From: Escherichia coli
Lineage (GTDB): Bacteria; Pseudomonadota; Gammaproteobacteria; Enterobacterales; Enterobacteriaceae
Reading direction: 5' to 3'
Length of the DNA: 64,000 bases
NCBI RefSeq assembly: GCF_036503815.1
Contig: NZ_AP027764.1
Span: forward strand, 2,108,001 to 2,172,000
Shown here: piece after piece, positions 62,518-64,000 of the stretch
How positions within the stretch are numbered: position 1 is the stretch's first letter
How the letters are laid out: each line of letters begins with the position of its first letter
Translations under genes and position numbers: made by a program
The notes under the pieces: model-generated
Databases searched by the model: none
What the model saw: only the letters and a program-made list of their open reading frames with translations
Told to the model about the DNA's origin: nothing

Positions 62518-64000
62518 TTACATACGCTCTACTGTCTCAATACCCAGCGTATCCAGGCCCAGCTTCAGCGTCTTCGCCGTCAGTTGTGCCAGTTTCAGAC
62601 GACTGTTACGCACTTCTTCGTTTTCTGCGCTGAGGATCGGGCAGTGCTCGTAGAAGCCAGAGAACAGACCGGCCAGATCGTACAGGTAAGCACACATTAC
62701 ATGCGGCGTGCCTTCACGGGCAACCACGGTGAGGGTTTCTTCAAACTGCAGCAGGCGAGCTGCCAGTTGTGCCTCACGATCTTCACGGATGATTACCGGG
62801 GCTGCAGCCAGTTGCTCTTCGTTAATTTCTGCTTTACGGAACACGGACAATACACGCGTGTAAGCATACTGCATGTATGGCGCGGTATTACCCTCAAACG
62901 CCAGCATGTTGTCCCAGTCGAAGATGTAGTCAGTGGTACGGTTTTTGGATAGATCTGCGTATTTAACCGCACCAATACCAACCGCATTAGCCAGTTTTTC
63001 CAGCTCATCGGCTGGCATATCCGGGTTCTTCTCTGCCACCAGACGGCGTGCGCGTTCCAGGGCTTCATCCAGCAGATCGGCCAGTTTCACCGTACCGCCA
63101 GCACGCGTTTTGAACGGTTTGCCGTCTTTGCCCAGCATCATGCCGAACATATGGTGTTCCAGCGGTACGGATTCCGGCACATAGCCTGCTTTACGGACGA
63201 TCGCCCACGCCTGCATCAGGTGTTGATGCTGACGGGAGTCGATGTAATACAGCACGCGATCGGCATGCAATGTTTCATAACGATATTTCGCACAGGCGAT
63301 ATCAGTGGTGGTGTAGAGATAGCCACCATCTTTCTTCTGAATGATCACGCCCATCGGTTCGCCTTCCTTGTTTTTGAACTCATCAAGGAATACGACGGTT
63401 GCGCCTTCGCTTTCTACAGCCAGACCTTTGGCTTTGAGATCAGCCACGATACCCGGCAGCATCGGGTTGTACAGGCTTTCGCCCATCACGTCATCACGAG
63501 TCAGCGTCACGTTCAGACGATCGTAGGTGATCTGGTTCTGCGTCATGGTGATGTCGACTAGTTTGCGCCACATCTCACGGAAGTATTCGTCACCGCTTTG
63601 CAGTTTTACCACGTAGTTACGTGCACGCTCAGCGAACGCTTCATCTTCATCGTAATGCTTTTTCGCATCGCGGTAGAAACCTTCAAGATCAGCCAGCTCC
63701 ATTTCACCGGCATTTTCCTGCTGCTGCTTTTCCAGCCATGCAATCAGCATACCGAACTGAGTGCCCCAGTCGCCGACGTGGTTTGCGCGAATCACTTTGT
63801 GACCGAGGAACTCCAGAGTACGAACTGCTGCGTCACCAATAATGGTAGAGCGCAGGTGACCAACGTGCATCTCTTTCGCCACGTTTGGCGCAGAGTAGTC
63901 AACCACAATGGTCTGTTTTTCTGGCGTAGCAACACCGAGACGATCGGACGCCAGCGCCTGCTGAACATGTTCAGCCAGGAATGCCGGATCAAGGAAAATG
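62518..64000 (-). CDS. argS: ArgS, arginyl-tRNA synthetase (5' end cut by window)
   Basis: The window holds the last about 493 codons; the frame runs off the right edge, with the upstream residues matching the end of the N-terminal Add-1 domain (FLDPAFLAEHVQQALASDR). The class I HIGH-type motif is HVGH in APNVAKEMHVGHLRS. The E. coli enzyme lacks a canonical KMSKS loop, and the corresponding MMLGKDGKPFKTR is present. The C-terminal DALR anticodon-binding domain ends GLDTLGIETVERM. It charges tRNA-Arg with arginine and needs tRNA for activation. Confidence 0.98.
   Translation of the reverse strand, partial: IFLDPAFLAEHVQQALASDRLGVATPEKQTIVVDYSAPNVAKEMHVGHLRSTIIGDAAVRTLEFLGHKVIRANHVGDWGTQFGMLIAWLEKQQQENAGEMELADLEGFYRDAKKHYDEDEAFAERARNYVVKLQSGDEYFREMWRKLVDITMTQNQITYDRLNVTLTRDDVMGESLYNPMLPGIVADLKAKGLAVESEGATVVFLDEFKNKEGEPMGVIIQKKDGGYLYTTTDIACAKYRYETLHADRVLYYIDSRQHQHLMQAWAIVRKAGYVPESVPLEHHMFGMMLGKDGKPFKTRAGGTVKLADLLDEALERARRLVAEKNPDMPADELEKLANAVGIGAVKYADLSKNRTTDYIFDWDNMLAFEGNTAPYMQYAYTRVLSVFRKAEINEEQLAAAPVIIREDREAQLAARLLQFEETLTVVAREGTPHVMCAYLYDLAGLFSGFYEHCPILSAENEEVRNSRLKLAQLTAKTLKLGLDTLGIETVERM

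Overview
The window is chromosomal DNA of Escherichia coli (or a very close relative such as Shigella). The evidence is the gene order, near-identity of almost every protein to E. coli as I remember it, the presence of tap (absent from Salmonella), and small RNAs typical of E. coli (DsrA, AzuCR). It is not K-12 MG1655. The flagellin has a different variable domain (605 residues), the flhDC control region carries no insertion sequence, and the fliE-yedL interval is only about 0.4 kb. Relative to the usual K-12 map the window is written in reverse complement.

Layout. 1-2041: the 3'-truncated phosphatase yedP, the sRNA DsrA, yodD, dsrB and rcsA (capsule/RcsB co-activator). 2331-13310: flagellar region IIIb, with fliFGHIJK and fliLMNOPQR on the minus strand and fliE divergent from fliF; these encode the basal body, C-ring and export gate. 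13311-18638: a non-flagellar interval with yedL, yedK (abasic-site crosslinking), yedFE (sulfur/selenium handling), lipoprotein yedD and cytoplasmic alpha-amylase amyA. 18716-24640: flagellar region IIIa, with fliDST facing fliC and then fliAZ. 24728-28051: cystine/D-cysteine import and breakdown (tcyJ, dcyD, tcyL, tcyN). 28281-33296: regulators and DNA repair (sdiA, yecF, uvrY, uvrC), phosphatidylglycerol synthesis (pgsA) and the tRNA cluster glyW-cysT-leuZ. 33492-38175: yecA, tyrP, yecH, ferritins ftnA and ftnB, yecR, the dual-function RNA AzuCR and yecJ. 38972-45347: arabinose ABC importer araFGH, trehalose synthesis otsBA and uspC. 46129-61732: flagellar region II, with the master regulator flhDC, motAB-cheAW, tar-tap-cheRBYZ and flhBAE. 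61853-64000: yecT and the 3' part of argS.

The logic is the flagellar cascade: FlhDC (CRP- and CsrA-controlled) turns on basal-body/export operons and fliA; FliA (sigma-28) then drives fliC, fliDST, motAB-cheAW and tar-tap-cheRBYZ. I found sigma-28 promoters with exact TAAA-N15-GCCGATAA spacing before fliD and tar, a one-mismatch version before fliC, and one inside the flhC coding sequence followed by a terminator, which fits the MotR sRNA. BarA/UvrY to Csr signalling and SdiA sit between the two fli clusters.

I see no prophage, insertion sequence, CRISPR array, toxin-antitoxin or defence island. All complete genes appear intact. I do not find a convincing new biological system. The most open items are the flagellin variable domain, a candidate 34-codon ORF in the ftnB-araF gap, a perfect 14-bp inverted repeat between flhE and yecT, and the remnant-like fliE-yedL spacer.
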